Notes: generated from the letters alone by a model not told the origin. A stretch of DNA of 64,000 bases from Brevibacillus formosus (GCF_003013405.1 NZ_PXZL01000013.1:248001-312000), one strand, 5' to 3'. Shown: positions 8,094 through 18,541, counted from the stretch's first letter. Program-made: numbers and translations.

Positions 8094-9788
8094 TTACAAG
8101 CTTTTATCGTCAATGCTATTTAAGAATTGTTCAATCTCGCCAATCACCGATGGAATGCAGTCGTCCTCAAATGGAGAATAAAGCTTCGCCACTTGTACCA
8201 ACTCGAGGAACGATTTGCTTCCTCCTTCGCGGCATAGCGTTAAATAATCCTCCCAAGCTTGTTTTGGCTCTGCTTGTGATCGTTTCCAAAATTGGAACGC
8301 GCAAATTTGGGCCAGTGTGTAGTCGATGTAATAGAAGGGACTTTGGAAAATATGCGTTTGCTGCTGCCAGAACCCGCCCTCCTCAAGATACTCGTTCTGT
8401 GCATAATTGCGATGCGGGAGGTACTTGCGCTCAATTTCACGCCAAGCCTGTTTACGCTCTGCCGGTGTCATATCTGGATTCTCGTAGACAACATGCTGGA
8501 ACTCATCCACAGACACGCCATACGGAATGAACTGGAGTCCGCTACTCAGATGAGAGAATTTGTATTTGTCGGTATCTTCCTTGAAAAAACGCTCCATCCA
8601 TGGCCATGTCAAAAATTCCATGCTCATTGAATGTATTTCACATGCCTCATAGGTCGGGAAATGATATTCAGGGACCTCAAAATCTCGGCTTACATACACC
8701 TGAAACGCATGTCCTGCCTCGTGCGTAAGTACGTCGATATCACCGGATGTACCATTAAAATTGGCGAAAATAAAGGGGAGTCTGTATTGGCTGATGTATT
8801 CGCAGTAGCCTCCTGTAGCCTTCCCTTTTTTGCTCAAGAGATCCAAACAGTCGTTGTCCAGCATGAAGTTGTAAAATTCGTCCGTTTCAGGTGACAACTC
8901 TGCATACATCTTTTTCCCGTTTTCTACAATCCATTCCGGCGGGCCTTTCGGGCTTGGATTCCCTGTAGCAAAATCAAAGGAAAGATCGTAATACTCAAGT
9001 GTATCGACACCAATGCGTTGTCGCTGACGTTCGACGAGCTTTGACGCTACTGGAACGATGTGCTCGAGCACTTGCTGACGGAAACTGGCTACCATTTCTG
9101 CATTGTAATCGGTACGGTTCATACGTGCATAGCCTAGCTCCACAAAGCTATTGAAGCCGAGTTTTTTGGCGATGCGTGTGCGTACCTTGACGAGCTGATC
9201 ATAGATGCGATCAAATTCATCCGTATGTTGCCGCATAAAATTATACTTCGCTTCATTAGCGCGTTTGCGCATGTCTCTATCTTTCGCAATTGTAAAAGGA
9301 ATCATCTCTGAAAGGTTTCGCTCTTCACCTTCAAACATGATTTTGGCCGAAGCTTTCAGTGCGACATATTGACTTGCCAAACGGTTTTCTTCCTGCAAAT
9401 CAGAAATGACTTCGGGCGAAAATGTACGGAGTGTGCTCTCCGCGATGCGAAACAGCTGTGCTCCCCATTTTTCCTCCAATTCAGCGCGGAAGGAAGAATC
9501 GACGATCGCCTGATAGTAGCGGGAAACGATTCCCGTATACAAAGGAGTTGCTTCATCCCAATAGTCCTGCTCCGCTTTGTAGAAAGGATCTTCTGTATTG
9601 ATCGTGTGGCGAATTTGTGCGACATTCCGCGCAGACTCCACTTCTTGTCGCAGTTTGTTCAGTTGAGCCATGATCGTATCTTGCTCAGAGAAGCTTGCAG
9701 CATGTTGAAACGCTTCCAATAATTGCGTGAATTGTTCTTCAACTTTGTCCATATCCATGCGCTCATACCGAATTTGTGAGAACCTCAC
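8094..9788 (-). CDS. M3 family oligoendopeptidase (PepF-like)
   Basis: Zinc metallopeptidase of family M3 that degrades short peptides in the cytosol. The 564-residue product has the catalytic zinc motif LTHEAGHAFQVY, followed downstream by the third-ligand region ACEIHSMSMEFLTWPWMERFF. No signal peptide is seen. The start is a GTG (reverse strand, first base 9788) because aagaggtgg lies six bases upstream and the protein then begins VRFSQIRYERMDMDKVEEQF as in relatives. An ATG 24 codons upstream has no ribosome-binding site. It interrupts the otherwise forward-strand ispA-dxs succession; B. subtilis has no peptidase here as far as I recall. Confidence 0.9.
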   Translation of the reverse strand: MRFSQIRYERMDMDKVEEQFTQLLEAFQHAASFSEQDTIMAQLNKLRQEVESARNVAQIRHTINTEDPFYKAEQDYWDEATPLYTGIVSRYYQAIVDSSFRAELEEKWGAQLFRIAESTLRTFSPEVISDLQEENRLASQYVALKASAKIMFEGEERNLSEMIPFTIAKDRDMRKRANEAKYNFMRQHTDEFDRIYDQLVKVRTRIAKKLGFNSFVELGYARMNRTDYNAEMVASFRQQVLEHIVPVASKLVERQRQRIGVDTLEYYDLSFDFATGNPSPKGPPEWIVENGKKMYAELSPETDEFYNFMLDNDCLDLLSKKGKATGGYCEYISQYRLPFIFANFNGTSGDIDVLTHEAGHAFQVYVSRDFEVPEYHFPTYEACEIHSMSMEFLTWPWMERFFKEDTDKYKFSHLSSGLQFIPYGVSVDEFQHVVYENPDMTPAERKQAWREIERKYLPHRNYAQNEYLEEGGFWQQQTHIFQSPFYYIDYTLAQICAFQFWKRSQAEPKQAWEDYLTLCREGGSKSFLELVQVAKLYSPFEDDCIPSVIGEIEQFLNSIDDKSL

Positions 9789-9882
9789 GGATGTCCACCT
9801 CTTTTGTTCGGAGTATGTATTCAAAACCATCTTACCAGAAAATGCAAGATATCGCTTCATATTCGTATATGTTGATCAAAAG

Positions 9883-9911
9883 TGGTGTTTTTATTAAGAA
9901 ACCGTTATAAT
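9883..9911 (+). promoter_or_regulatory. Possible sigma-A promoter for dxs
   Basis: A perfect TATAAT at 9906-9911 lies in the 247-base divergent gap ahead of dxs. The -35 at 17-base spacing (TGGTGT, 9883-9888) is poor. I saw no other signal in this gap. Confidence 0.4.
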
Positions 9912-10035
9912 GAATCAAGCTGAAAATAAGCGGAATCGGCTATAGCAATAAGGAAAGCCGGGTTTTCTAGTGGCTTGATTGATATGCAGCATGCACAATC
10001 GCCGGAGAACGAACAGTGGAAAGTGAGGAATACCA

Positions 10036-11922
10036 ATGCTGCTTACTACTATAAATGATCCTCAAGACCTGAAAAAGTGCACGCAACCACAGTTACATAC
10101 ATTGGCATCCGAGATCCGTCAGTTTCTAATCGAAACGCTCTCGAAAACAGGCGGACATCTCGCGCCGAATCTGGGAGTTGTCGAGCTGACGCTAGCACTG
10201 CACTATGTTTTTGACAGTCCCAAGGACAAGCTGATCTGGGATGTCGGACATCAAGCATACGTACATAAAATGCTGACAGGACGCCGGGAGATGTTTCCGA
10301 CCTTGCGTCAGTACAAAGGGTTGTGCGGGTTCCCTAAAATGGTGGAAAGCCCGCATGACGTCTGGGAAACAGGGCATAGCAGCACGTCGTTGTCTGCCGC
10401 AATGGGGATGGCGACTGCACGGGATTTGAAAAAGGAAAAGAACCACGTCGTTGCAGTGATCGGAGACGGTGCGCTGACAGGCGGTATGGCTTTAGAAGCA
10501 TTGAACCACATCGGTCATGAGCGCAAGAATGTCATCGTTGTACTCAATGATAACGAGATGTCTATTGCGCCAAACGTTGGTGCCTTGCACAACTACTTGG
10601 GGAAAATTCGCTCCACTGAGAACTATCAGTGGGCGAAGGATGAAGTCGAAGGCTTGTTGAAATCGATACCGGCTGTCGGGGGCAAATTAGCTCACATGGC
10701 TGAACGCTTTAAGGACAGCATGAAGTATTTGCTCGTATCTGGCGTTCTCTTCGAGGAGCTAGGCTTCACGTATATTGGCCCAATCGACGGACATAACATG
10801 GAGCTTTTGCTCGATACATTGAAGACAGCCAAGCATACAAAAGGACCTGTATTGATCCATGCCATCACGAAAAAAGGACTGGGCTATGCGCCAGCTGAAG
10901 CTGACTCGGTCAAGTGGCACGGCATCGGAACGTATAAAATCGAGTCGGGCGACACACCGAAATCTGCACCAACGTATACATCCGTTTTTGCGGATACGAT
11001 GATGAAGCTCGCAGATGAAGACAATTCAATTGTGGCTGTGACCCCTGCGATGCCGGCGGGCTCCGGCTTGATCCCATTCGGTCAGAAGTACCCGGACAGA
11101 CTGTTTGACGTCGGGATTGCAGAGCAGCACGCATGTACATTTGCAGCAGGATTGGCGACACAAGGCTTGAAGCCGGTCTTTGCGATTTATTCGACCTTTT
11201 TGCAAAGAGCCTATGATCAGCTGATCCACGATGTCGCACGCCAAAAGCTCAATGTGATTTTTGCCGTTGACCGTGCTGGTCTCGTTGGAGCAGACGGAGA
11301 GACACACCAAGGCATGTACGATGTGGCATTCATGCGCATCATTCCGAATATGGTCATTATGGCACCAAAGGATGAAAATGAGCTGCGTCATATGATGAAG
11401 ACAGCAGTGGAATATAAAGGCGGTCCGATCTCTTATCGTTATCCACGATTGCCGACTCGTGGCGTCAAAATGGATGAAGATCTGCAAGTGTTGCCAATCG
11501 GCAAAGCGGAGATTGTGCGCGAAGGCAAACACGTGGCGATTCTCTCGTTCGGTCATGTATTCGAAATTGCTGAGGCGGCTGTTAATCAGCTTCAAGAAGA
11601 AGGAATCAAGCCAATGCTGGTCAATGCACGTTTTTGCAAGCCGTTGGACGAAGAGCTTCTATTCCGACTGGCAAAGGAAGGCTACGATATCATTACTGTT
11701 GAAGAGGGCTGTGAAATGGGCGGCTTCGGCAGCGCTGTCATTGAATGCTACAATCGTGCAGGCTATCACGGCATGAATGTACAAGTTGTCGCGGTACCTG
11801 ATTATTTTGTTGAGCATGGAAGTGTGAAAGAACAGCGGCAAGAGGTAGGGCTCACAGCTGATAATATCGCTGCTCGTGTCCGATCCTTGATGCCAATTTC
11901 GAAGGGCGTAGTGGAAGCATGA
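10036..11922 (+). CDS. dxs: 1-deoxy-D-xylulose-5-phosphate synthase
   Basis: Thiamine-diphosphate enzyme making DXP from pyruvate and glyceraldehyde 3-phosphate, the entry to the MEP isoprenoid pathway. 628 residues in three domains: ThDP-binding with [15 protein letters not shown] and [14 protein letters not shown] with a downstream Asn ([13 protein letters not shown]), the pyrimidine-binding domain ([18 protein letters not shown]), and a transketolase C-terminal domain. The ATG has gtgagga upstream. It overlaps tlyA by four bases, the classic dxs-tlyA arrangement of Bacillales. Confidence 0.97.
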   Translation: MLLTTINDPQDLKKCTQPQLHTLASEIRQFLIETLSKTGGHLAPNLGVVELTLALHYVFDSPKDKLIWDVGHQAYVHKMLTGRREMFPTLRQYKGLCGFPKMVESPHDVWETGHSSTSLSAAMGMATARDLKKEKNHVVAVIGDGALTGGMALEALNHIGHERKNVIVVLNDNEMSIAPNVGALHNYLGKIRSTENYQWAKDEVEGLLKSIPAVGGKLAHMAERFKDSMKYLLVSGVLFEELGFTYIGPIDGHNMELLLDTLKTAKHTKGPVLIHAITKKGLGYAPAEADSVKWHGIGTYKIESGDTPKSAPTYTSVFADTMMKLADEDNSIVAVTPAMPAGSGLIPFGQKYPDRLFDVGIAEQHACTFAAGLATQGLKPVFAIYSTFLQRAYDQLIHDVARQKLNVIFAVDRAGLVGADGETHQGMYDVAFMRIIPNMVIMAPKDENELRHMMKTAVEYKGGPISYRYPRLPTRGVKMDEDLQVLPIGKAEIVREGKHVAILSFGHVFEIAEAAVNQLQEEGIKPMLVNARFCKPLDEELLFRLAKEGYDIITVEEGCEMGGFGSAVIECYNRAGYHGMNVQVVAVPDYFVEHGSVKEQRQEVGLTADNIAARVRSLMPISKGVVEA

Positions 11923-12737
11923 GTGTAAGAAAAGAACGGGTTGATGTTCTCTTGGTCGAAAGAGGCCATTATGAGACCAGAGAAAAAGCAAAAGCAGCCG
12001 TAATGGCAGGCCTTGTGCAGGTAGCTGGCGAGCGCTGTGACAAGCCGGGAACCAAATTTGCAGAGGATGTTGCGATTACGGTGAAGGGCGAGGTACACCC
12101 GTATGTGAGTCGCGGTGGCCTTAAGCTGGAAAAGGCATTGCGTGTCTTTGAAATCGACATGAAGGATCGTGTCATGATGGACATCGGGGCCTCCACCGGT
12201 GGATTTACGGACTGTGCGCTGCAAAACGGTGCGCGTCTTGTATACGCCATTGATGTCGGGTATGGACAACTTGCGTGGAGCTTGCGACAAGATGAACGAG
12301 TGGTTGTCATGGAACGGACGAATTTCCGTCATATGGACCCGGAAGCGTTTGAATATGAACGCCCAAACGCGGCATCGATTGACGTATCGTTTATTTCTTT
12401 GCGATTGATCTTGCCAGTGTTGTACCGTTTTCTGACGGATGGCGGTGACGTCGTTGCGCTGGTCAAGCCTCAATTTGAAGCAGGCAAGGATAGAGTCGGA
12501 AAGAATGGAATCGTTCGTGATCCAGACGTTCATGAGAGCGTACTGACTGACATCGGTCAATTTGCCAGTGGTTTGGGTTTCGCGTTAAAGGGCTTGGACT
12601 ACTCTCCAATTACGGGGGGAGAAGGAAACATTGAATTTGTTATGCATGTCCAGAAAAGTGAGGGCGGCATGGATTCGGAAGCATGGTTGCAATGCGTAAC
12701 AGAGGTAGTTGCGTCTGCACACGCGAATTTGAAATAG
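11919..12737 (+). CDS. tlyA: TlyA-family rRNA 2'-O-methyltransferase (hemolysin A family)
   Basis: 272-residue protein with an N-terminal S4 RNA-binding domain ([27 protein letters not shown]) and an FtsJ-type methyltransferase domain with the SAM loop [18 protein letters not shown]. In mycobacteria TlyA methylates 16S and 23S rRNA; the same activity is inferred. The K-D-K-E type residues of the FtsJ fold are represented by DVSFISLRL and VKPQFEAGK. It is the B. subtilis yqxC position. The start overlaps the dxs stop and a terminator follows. Confidence 0.92.
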   Translation: MSVRKERVDVLLVERGHYETREKAKAAVMAGLVQVAGERCDKPGTKFAEDVAITVKGEVHPYVSRGGLKLEKALRVFEIDMKDRVMMDIGASTGGFTDCALQNGARLVYAIDVGYGQLAWSLRQDERVVVMERTNFRHMDPEAFEYERPNAASIDVSFISLRLILPVLYRFLTDGGDVVALVKPQFEAGKDRVGKNGIVRDPDVHESVLTDIGQFASGLGFALKGLDYSPITGGEGNIEFVMHVQKSEGGMDSEAWLQCVTEVVASAHANLK

Positions 12738-12748
12738 GATAAAAAACC

Positions 12749-12786
12749 AAAGCCTCGGGAGTTTTGTCACAATCGAGGCTTTTTAT
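12749..12786 (+). terminator. Terminator after tlyA
   Basis: Stem aaagcctcg / cgaggcttt with a 16-base loop and a following T-run. Confidence 0.8.
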
Positions 12787-12865
12787 TTATGCATGTGAAG
12801 TTGTATACTTGTATATGAGGTTGTTCAAGAAGGATTTCCAACCAACCAGTTTTGGGGTGGACCAT

Positions 12866-13723
12866 GTGAAGAAAATTGGAATCATAGCGAACAAAGGAAA
12901 ACCCGAAGCACGTATCGTTGCACGGGAGCTGCTGTATTTACTTGAGGACAGAGGGGCTCAGGTATACCTGGATGAACATATCGCATCAGATGTAGGGCAT
13001 CCAGAACTGGGCGCATCTGTAGAAGAGATGGGGAAGCAAACTGATTTGGTTTGTGTATTGGGAGGCGATGGCACGCTACTCAGAATTGCTCGTCAGCTCG
13101 CCGGTAACTCTATCCCGATCTTTGGAATTAATTTAGGCACATTGGGCTTTTTGTCAGAAGCGGAACCGGAGCATCTGCCTCAGGCAGTAGACAATCTCCT
13201 TTCTGGAAAGTACGACATTGAAGAAAGAGCCATGCTGGAAGCTTGTTTGGTACGAAAAGGAGTCACACTGGGGACATACACGGCGATGAATGATATAGGA
13301 ATTGCCAAAGGGTCATTTTGCCGAATCATTCAATGTGCGGTCTTTCTCGATGATGAGTACGTCGCAACGTTCAGCGGAGATGGTGTCATTGTCTCTACGC
13401 CGACAGGATCAACGGCATACTCACTCTCTGCAGGCGGTCCTATAGTAGCCCCTAATGTGGACATGCTATTACTGACACCAGTGGCTCCTCATTCCTTGAC
13501 GGCTCGGCCAATGGTATTGTCGGGCAATCAAACGATCCGTGTCGAAGTGGATGCCATTCATCAAGAGATGGGATTGTCCATTGACGGGCAATTTGGTTAT
13601 CGACTTGAGGGCGGCGATCAGATTTACATTAAAAAGTCACCATGTGTTACCCCGCTGATTAAGTGGAAAAAAGGTGGCTTTTTCGAAGCAATACGAACGA
13701 AATTACAAGGGGAATGGGAGTAA
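12866..13723 (+). CDS. nadK: NAD kinase
   Basis: Phosphorylates NAD to NADP. 285 residues with the GGDGTLLR motif (about 66-73), a second glycine-rich motif [17 protein letters not shown] near residue 180, and the C-terminal [12 protein letters not shown]. The usual NE motif is ND here (AMNDIGI), a conservative change. The GTG at 12866 follows ggggtgg; the longer reading frame starting inside the upstream terminator is not credible. It sits between tlyA and argR as in B. subtilis. Confidence 0.94.
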   Translation: MKKIGIIANKGKPEARIVARELLYLLEDRGAQVYLDEHIASDVGHPELGASVEEMGKQTDLVCVLGGDGTLLRIARQLAGNSIPIFGINLGTLGFLSEAEPEHLPQAVDNLLSGKYDIEERAMLEACLVRKGVTLGTYTAMNDIGIAKGSFCRIIQCAVFLDDEYVATFSGDGVIVSTPTGSTAYSLSAGGPIVAPNVDMLLLTPVAPHSLTARPMVLSGNQTIRVEVDAIHQEMGLSIDGQFGYRLEGGDQIYIKKSPCVTPLIKWKKGGFFEAIRTKLQGEWE

Positions 13724-13728
13724 TCCAT

Positions 13729-14178
13729 ATGAATAAAGGGCAACGACATATTCGTATTCGGGAGATCATCAGCAATCAAGAGGTGGAAACACAGGATGAT
13801 CTGGTGGACCGCTTGCGGACTGCTGGCTTTAACGTGACGCAAGCAACTGTATCCCGAGACATCAAGGAGCTACACTTGGTAAAAGTGCCCCTCCCTGATG
13901 GACGATATAAGTATTCAATGCCTGCTGAACAAAAATTCAATCCACTGCAAAAGCTGAAACGCATGCTTGTGGATTCCTTTATTAGCATTGACCAAGCCGA
14001 TCATTTTATTGTATTGAAGACGCTTTCGGGACATGCGAATGCGGTAGCTGAACTGATTGATAACCTTCCTTGGGAAGAAATCATGGGGACTATCAGTGGC
14101 GACAACACCATCCTGATTATTTGCCGTTCCAAAGAAAATACCAATGAAGTGACGAAACGCTTAATGGAAATGTTGTAG
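13729..14178 (+). CDS. argR: Arginine repressor / arginine metabolism regulator
   Basis: 149-residue ArgR/AhrC protein. N-terminal winged helix ([21 protein letters not shown] ... [14 protein letters not shown]) binds ARG boxes. The C-terminal domain has the arginine-sensing segment [15 protein letters not shown] for hexamer formation. The ATG at 13729 follows ggaatgggag; the frame upstream overlaps nadK and is not used. It represses arginine biosynthesis and activates catabolism in relatives. Confidence 0.95.
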   Translation: MNKGQRHIRIREIISNQEVETQDDLVDRLRTAGFNVTQATVSRDIKELHLVKVPLPDGRYKYSMPAEQKFNPLQKLKRMLVDSFISIDQADHFIVLKTLSGHANAVAELIDNLPWEEIMGTISGDNTILIICRSKENTNEVTKRLMEML

Positions 14179-14194
14179 AAGGTGGTCGCTCGCG

Positions 14195-15919
14195 ATGCTA
14201 GTGGAACTCTCGATCCGAAATTTTGCCATCATCAAATCAGTAACGGTCTCTTTCCAAAAAGGGTTAAACATCCTGACAGGGGAGACTGGTGCTGGTAAAT
14301 CCATCATTATCGATGCGCTAGGACTGTTGTTAGGGGGCCGGGCTTCGGCTGATTTTGTCCGTTACGGTGAGCCTCGTGCAGAAGTGGAAGGGCTGTTTGA
14401 GTTGCCGCCTGGTCACCCCGGACTTGACGTTTGCAAGAATGTCGGCGTTCAAATTGAGCAAGACGGCATGCTTGTGGTACGCCGAGATATATCGAATCAA
14501 GGGAAAAGTATCATTCGAATCAATGGCCAGCTCGTAACCCTTGCTATGCTGCGTGAGTTAGGGCCATGGCTGGTTACGGTGCATGGACAACACGATACGC
14601 ATATGCTGATGCAGTCAGACAAGCATATCAATTGGCTCGATGCATACGGGGAAAGTGCGTTGGGAGCTGCGAAGCAGGAGTACAGTACCCTGTATACTGC
14701 GTACCGCAAAACAAAGCAAGATCTGGAGCGCATGGCACGCAATGATCGGGAGCTGGTACAGCGTATCGATCTATTGCAATATCAGCTGGATGAAATTGAG
14801 GCGGCAACCCTCACGCCTGGTGAAGACGAGAAGCTCATGCAGCAGCGGAAAAAGTGGATGAACATTGAAAAAGTTTATTCAACGATTCAAGATGCATACC
14901 GCGCATTGCATGGTGACCAGAAGGGCATGGATTGGTTAGGACATGCGATGGGTGAGCTTGAGCGTGGTGTGAACTACGAAGAACAGCTCGTTCCGATTTT
15001 GGAGATGGTCCAATCGGCTTATTATCAGATAGAAGATGTGGTTCATAACCTTCGTCAATTGTCGTACCAAATGGATTTTGAACCGGAGCAGCTGGCAGAA
15101 GTAGAACGCCGCCTAGATCAAATCCAGTCTTTAAAACGCAAGTATGGCAAAAGTGTAGACGACATTTTGGAGTACGCTGCCACGATTCAGGATGAATTGG
15201 ATGACATGCATCACTACGAAGATCGCCTTCAGCAGGTGGAAAAGCAGCTGCAGGAGCTTGCAGCCGATTTGGCCGTGGAGGCATTGGAGTTGTCGGTTAT
15301 TCGTTCCGAATGTGCAGGAAAGCTCGCACAAGAAATCGAGCAGCAGCTAAAAGAACTGCACATGGAGCGTGCTCGTTTTGCCATCGACGTCAGACAGACA
15401 CCGGATGATGACGGGGTAGAAATCGACGGAATCAAACGCTTCGTAGACGCGAACGGAATGGATCAGATCGAGTTTTTAATCTCACCTAACCCGGGTGAGC
15501 CATTGCGGCCCTTGGCGAAGATTGCATCTGGCGGGGAACTGTCTCGTGTCATGCTGGCCATTAAAACGATTTTGGCGGGCACTGATCAAGTGGAGACGCT
15601 CATTTTTGATGAAGTCGACACGGGTGTAAGCGGAAGAGCGGCTCAAGCGATAGCAGAAAAGCTCGCCCGAGTAGCTGGGCAGCGCCAGGTCCTGTGCATT
15701 ACGCACTTGCCACAGGTCGCCTCCATGGCAGACGCGCATTTTCTGATCAAAAAGGAAATGAGCGAGAATGAAACAGAGACGCGGGTGAATCGTTTGTCTG
15801 ATGATGAACGGGTATCAGAACTGGCTCGCATGCTGAGCGGGGCAGAGGTAACTGCGAAAACAGAAGAACATGCACGCGAGATGATCCTTCTCGGCCGTGA
15901 ACGAAAGACTGTCAGCTAA
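14195..15919 (+). CDS. recN: DNA repair protein RecN
   Basis: SMC-like ATPase acting early in double-strand-break repair. 574 residues: Walker A GETGAGKS (29-36), a long central coiled coil (about 155-370, many E/Q/L heptads), and the C-terminal ABC half with ISPNPGEPLRPLAKIASGGELSRVMLAIK and Walker B TLIFDEVDTGVSG. Starts 16 bases after argR with aaggtgg. Its last codons form the left arm of the terminator. Confidence 0.96.
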   Translation: MLVELSIRNFAIIKSVTVSFQKGLNILTGETGAGKSIIIDALGLLLGGRASADFVRYGEPRAEVEGLFELPPGHPGLDVCKNVGVQIEQDGMLVVRRDISNQGKSIIRINGQLVTLAMLRELGPWLVTVHGQHDTHMLMQSDKHINWLDAYGESALGAAKQEYSTLYTAYRKTKQDLERMARNDRELVQRIDLLQYQLDEIEAATLTPGEDEKLMQQRKKWMNIEKVYSTIQDAYRALHGDQKGMDWLGHAMGELERGVNYEEQLVPILEMVQSAYYQIEDVVHNLRQLSYQMDFEPEQLAEVERRLDQIQSLKRKYGKSVDDILEYAATIQDELDDMHHYEDRLQQVEKQLQELAADLAVEALELSVIRSECAGKLAQEIEQQLKELHMERARFAIDVRQTPDDDGVEIDGIKRFVDANGMDQIEFLISPNPGEPLRPLAKIASGGELSRVMLAIKTILAGTDQVETLIFDEVDTGVSGRAAQAIAEKLARVAGQRQVLCITHLPQVASMADAHFLIKKEMSENETETRVNRLSDDERVSELARMLSGAEVTAKTEEHAREMILLGRERKTVS

Positions 15920-15940
15920 TTCGGTTGGCAGTCTTTTTTT
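15904..15940 (+). terminator. Terminator at the end of recN
   Basis: Stem aaagactgtc / ggcagtctt followed by a T-run. The left arm lies within the last recN codons. Confidence 0.8.
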
Positions 15941-16020
15941 ATTGTAGGTAGTACAACGATGGTCTCGCCAAAGGCTTGTGAAGGCTGGTTTTCTAATGTT
16001 TTGAGTGGGTTATTTTCCTG

Positions 16021-16050
16021 ACATAATCCGCTTGGCTGGTGGCAACATTA
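16021..16050 (+). promoter_or_regulatory. Putative sigma-F/sigma-G promoter for spoIVB
   Basis: ACATA (16021-16025), exactly 15 bases, then GGCAACATTA (16041-16050). This matches the forespore consensus GYATA-N15-GGNRAHAMTW at nearly every position. spoIVB is a sigma-F/sigma-G gene in B. subtilis, which supports the call. Confidence 0.6.
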
Positions 16051-16096
16051 AAGGTACACAAGGTGGAGGTGTCCCTCATGACCGCTTGAGGTCAAT

Positions 16097-16122
16097 CAAA
16101 ACGGACTGACCGTTTTGTTTTG
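16097..16122 (+). terminator. Hairpin with T-rich tail in the spoIVB leader
   Basis: Stem caaaacgg / ccgttttg, loop ACTGA, followed by ttttg. It lies between the putative promoter and spoIVB, just after a three-codon ATG ORF (16078-16089) with its own ggtggagg. It could act as a weak attenuator. Confidence 0.45.
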
Positions 16123-16157
16123 TAGGTGTAGGTAGGGAACGGTAGGAGTGATTACTG

Positions 16158-17492
16158 GTGATCCGACAAAACAAAAGAAAATGGATGGGAAGTCTCCTTC
16201 TCCTCATCACGGCGCTTGTCGTGAGTTCCACCCCGTTCCGCGATCTGTCCTCCTTTCCCCGTGAATTGCGTTTGATGGAAGGGTCCCTCGAGCAACTGCG
16301 GGTCTCTGTGCCGGTAATGGGCACGCTAATCAATAGCAATCCTGATATTTTGCACGTTAACGGGACAGAGGCGCGTGAGGTATCCGTTGATTTGAGCAGA
16401 CCTATGTCTGTAGAACCGCGTAGGGCTGGGGAAGCCCAATTGCAGGTGAAGTGGCATAACATTCCGCTGACTGCTGTAAAAGTAAATGTATTGCCAGATC
16501 TGCGGTTGTACCCTGGTGGACAGTCAATCGGGGTGAAGCTGCAAACAGCGGGTGTTTTGGTTGTCGGTCATCATTTAGTAGACGATGGGAAAAACAAGTT
16601 TTCTCCAGGTGAACAGGCAGGTATACACGTTGGTGACATGATTATCAAAATGAACGACATGTACATCAACGACATGAACGACGTTAAGAAATTAATTAAC
16701 GAAACGGGGAAAAAGAATCATTCCGTTCAATTGCTTGTCGTTCGTGGCAAGGAAAAGCTATCGCTCACTTTGCACCCGGCAAAAGATAAAAAAGACAGTG
16801 AATACCGTATGGGTCTCTATATTCGGGATTCAGCGGCAGGGGTAGGGACACTGACCTTTTATGATCCAAATTCCAAAGCGTACGGGGCATTAGGGCACGT
16901 CATTTCCGACGTTGATACTGGTCAAGCCATTGTCGTAGGAGATGGCCAGATCGTGCAAGCAAGTGTCACATCGATTGAAAAAGGACAAAGTGGCAACCCT
17001 GGGGAGAAATTTGCGCGTTTCTACAATGAAAGTGAAGTTCTTGGAAATATAACGAAAAACACCCCATTTGGCATTTTCGGCAAAATGAAGGACGAGCCCA
17101 AACGCAGCTATTATCAGGAGCCGTTACCAATCGCTCTTGCTGAGCAGGTAGAGGAAGGGCCGGCCAAAATTCTTACTGTTGTGGAAGGCCAAAAGGTAGA
17201 AGAGTTCGATATTGAGATCGCAAATGTGGTCAAGCAGCATTTTCCTGCAACCAAAGGGATGATTATTAAAGTCACAGACAAACGCCTTTTGGAAAAGACA
17301 GGTGGCATCGTACAAGGGATGAGCGGCAGTCCGATCATTCAAAAAGGCAAGATCGTCGGTGCCGTCACGCATGTGTTTGTCAATGATCCTACTTCGGGAT
17401 ACGGCTGCTACATTGAATGGATGCTTCAGGATGCTGGCGTGAACGTCCGAGATACTGCCGAATCCCGAACCCATAAAACGAAGGCTGCCTGA
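16158..17492 (+). CDS. spoIVB: SpoIVB serine peptidase (SigK checkpoint signal)
   Basis: Forespore-secreted serine peptidase that cleaves SpoIVFA and triggers pro-sigma-K processing in the mother cell. 444 residues with an N-terminal hydrophobic anchor (about 9-24), a PDZ domain (about 130-210, VGDMIIKMNDMYINDMNDV) and the S55 peptidase domain. GMSGSP has the presumed catalytic Ser at 389, and GALGHVISDVDTG holds the His. The GTG at 16158 follows taggagtg. Adjacent to spo0A as in all Bacillus relatives. A putative forespore promoter is placed upstream. Confidence 0.95.
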   Translation: MIRQNKRKWMGSLLLLITALVVSSTPFRDLSSFPRELRLMEGSLEQLRVSVPVMGTLINSNPDILHVNGTEAREVSVDLSRPMSVEPRRAGEAQLQVKWHNIPLTAVKVNVLPDLRLYPGGQSIGVKLQTAGVLVVGHHLVDDGKNKFSPGEQAGIHVGDMIIKMNDMYINDMNDVKKLINETGKKNHSVQLLVVRGKEKLSLTLHPAKDKKDSEYRMGLYIRDSAAGVGTLTFYDPNSKAYGALGHVISDVDTGQAIVVGDGQIVQASVTSIEKGQSGNPGEKFARFYNESEVLGNITKNTPFGIFGKMKDEPKRSYYQEPLPIALAEQVEEGPAKILTVVEGQKVEEFDIEIANVVKQHFPATKGMIIKVTDKRLLEKTGGIVQGMSGSPIIQKGKIVGAVTHVFVNDPTSGYGCYIEWMLQDAGVNVRDTAESRTHKTKAA

Positions 17493-17499
17493 AGGAAGT

Positions 17500-17540
17500 G
17501 CCGTCACGCAAACGAAGCGAGGCGGCTTTTCCGATTTTTG
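17500..17540 (+). terminator. Probable terminator after spoIVB
   Basis: Short stem gccgtc / ggcggc (one G-T pair) with a downstream ttttcc and a further T-run. Moderate strength only. Confidence 0.45.
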
Positions 17541-17548
17541 CAGTCCTT

Positions 17549-17646
17549 TGACGAATCGGTTCATGAATGAAAGGAATCTTTGTCGAAATATCAGTTAAAT
17601 CATTCAATCTTTCGTCATTGGCAGGAATGGAATTTGCTTTGTCGAA
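17549..17646 (+). promoter_or_regulatory. Cluster of four putative Spo0A boxes upstream of spo0A
   Basis: Matches to TGNCGAA at 17549-17555 (TGACGAA), 17581-17587 (TGTCGAA), 17611-17617 on the reverse strand (TTCGTCA) and 17640-17646 (TGTCGAA). Four perfect 7-mers in 98 bases argue for autoregulation by Spo0A~P. Confidence 0.7.
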
Positions 17647-17647
17647 T
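17621..17647 (+). promoter_or_regulatory. Putative sigma-H promoter of spo0A
   Basis: GCAGGAATG (17621-17629) resembles the -35 RWAGGANNT. CGAAT (17643-17647) matches the -10 HGAAT with 13 bases between (consensus 14). The -10 overlaps the fourth 0A box. The B. subtilis spo0A Ps promoter is sigma-H dependent. Confidence 0.55.
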
Positions 17648-17752
17648 TATTTTTGTAGAGAAAAAGTTGGTATGGATAATCCTTTTAGATTTGTTAACTT
17701 CTAGAACGCCACCTTCTTTCCAAAAGACCGTCCATTGTTAGGAGGAACGACC

Positions 17753-18541
17753 TTGAGCAAGATTGAAGTGTTGTTGGCAGATGATAACCGAGAATTTGTG
17801 AATCTGTTAGAAGAGTACATCAGTAGCCAGTATGACATGAATGTTGTGGGTGTTGCTTACAACGGCAATGAGGTAGTTCGACTGCTGCAGGAACGTGTAC
17901 CCGATGTATTAATTTTGGATATCATCATGCCACATCTGGATGGCTTGGCTGTTTTGGAGCAAATTCAGGCCATGCGCTTAAGTCCTCAACCTAAAATTAT
18001 CATGTTGACTGCTTTCGGGCAGGAAGAGATTACAAAGAAAGCAGTAGAGCTGGGAGCAGCATACTACATTCTGAAACCGTTTGATATGGAGGTGCTGGCT
18101 CAGCGCATCCGTCAAATCATTACAACCAAGCCTGCCTCTTCTTTTGTTTCTTCTGTGAAACCGCAAGCTACCCTGCAAATCCGCGGGCGTAATTTGGACG
18201 CGAGCATCACCAGCATCATTCATGAGATTGGAGTTCCTGCGCACATCAAAGGCTATTTGTATTTGCGGGAAGCGATTACAATGGTATATAACGATGTCGA
18301 GCTGCTCGGCTCGATTACCAAAGTCCTGTACCCGGACATTGCAAAGAAATTCAATACAACAGCTAGTCGTGTAGAACGTGCCATCCGTCATGCGATTGAA
18401 GTAGCATGGTCCCGTGGTAATCTGGACTCCATCTCCAGCTTGTTTGGTTATACGATTTCCAACACCAAGGCGAAGCCAACCAACAGTGAGTTTATTGCCA
18501 TGGTGGCGGACAAGCTGCGGATTGAGGCGAAGATTAGCTAG
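17753..18541 (+). CDS. spo0A: Sporulation master regulator Spo0A
   Basis: Response regulator that, once phosphorylated by the phosphorelay, binds 0A boxes and starts sporulation. 262 residues: receiver domain with acidic pocket DD (10-11), phospho-acceptor D56 in LILDIIMP and Lys in YILKPF. A C-terminal effector domain has the recognition helix region [32 protein letters not shown]. The start is TTG at 17753 because taggaggaa is seven bases upstream; B. subtilis Spo0A is of similar length. An unusually long hairpin follows. Confidence 0.97.
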   Translation: MSKIEVLLADDNREFVNLLEEYISSQYDMNVVGVAYNGNEVVRLLQERVPDVLILDIIMPHLDGLAVLEQIQAMRLSPQPKIIMLTAFGQEEITKKAVELGAAYYILKPFDMEVLAQRIRQIITTKPASSFVSSVKPQATLQIRGRNLDASITSIIHEIGVPAHIKGYLYLREAITMVYNDVELLGSITKVLYPDIAKKFNTTASRVERAIRHAIEVAWSRGNLDSISSLFGYTISNTKAKPTNSEFIAMVADKLRIEAKIS

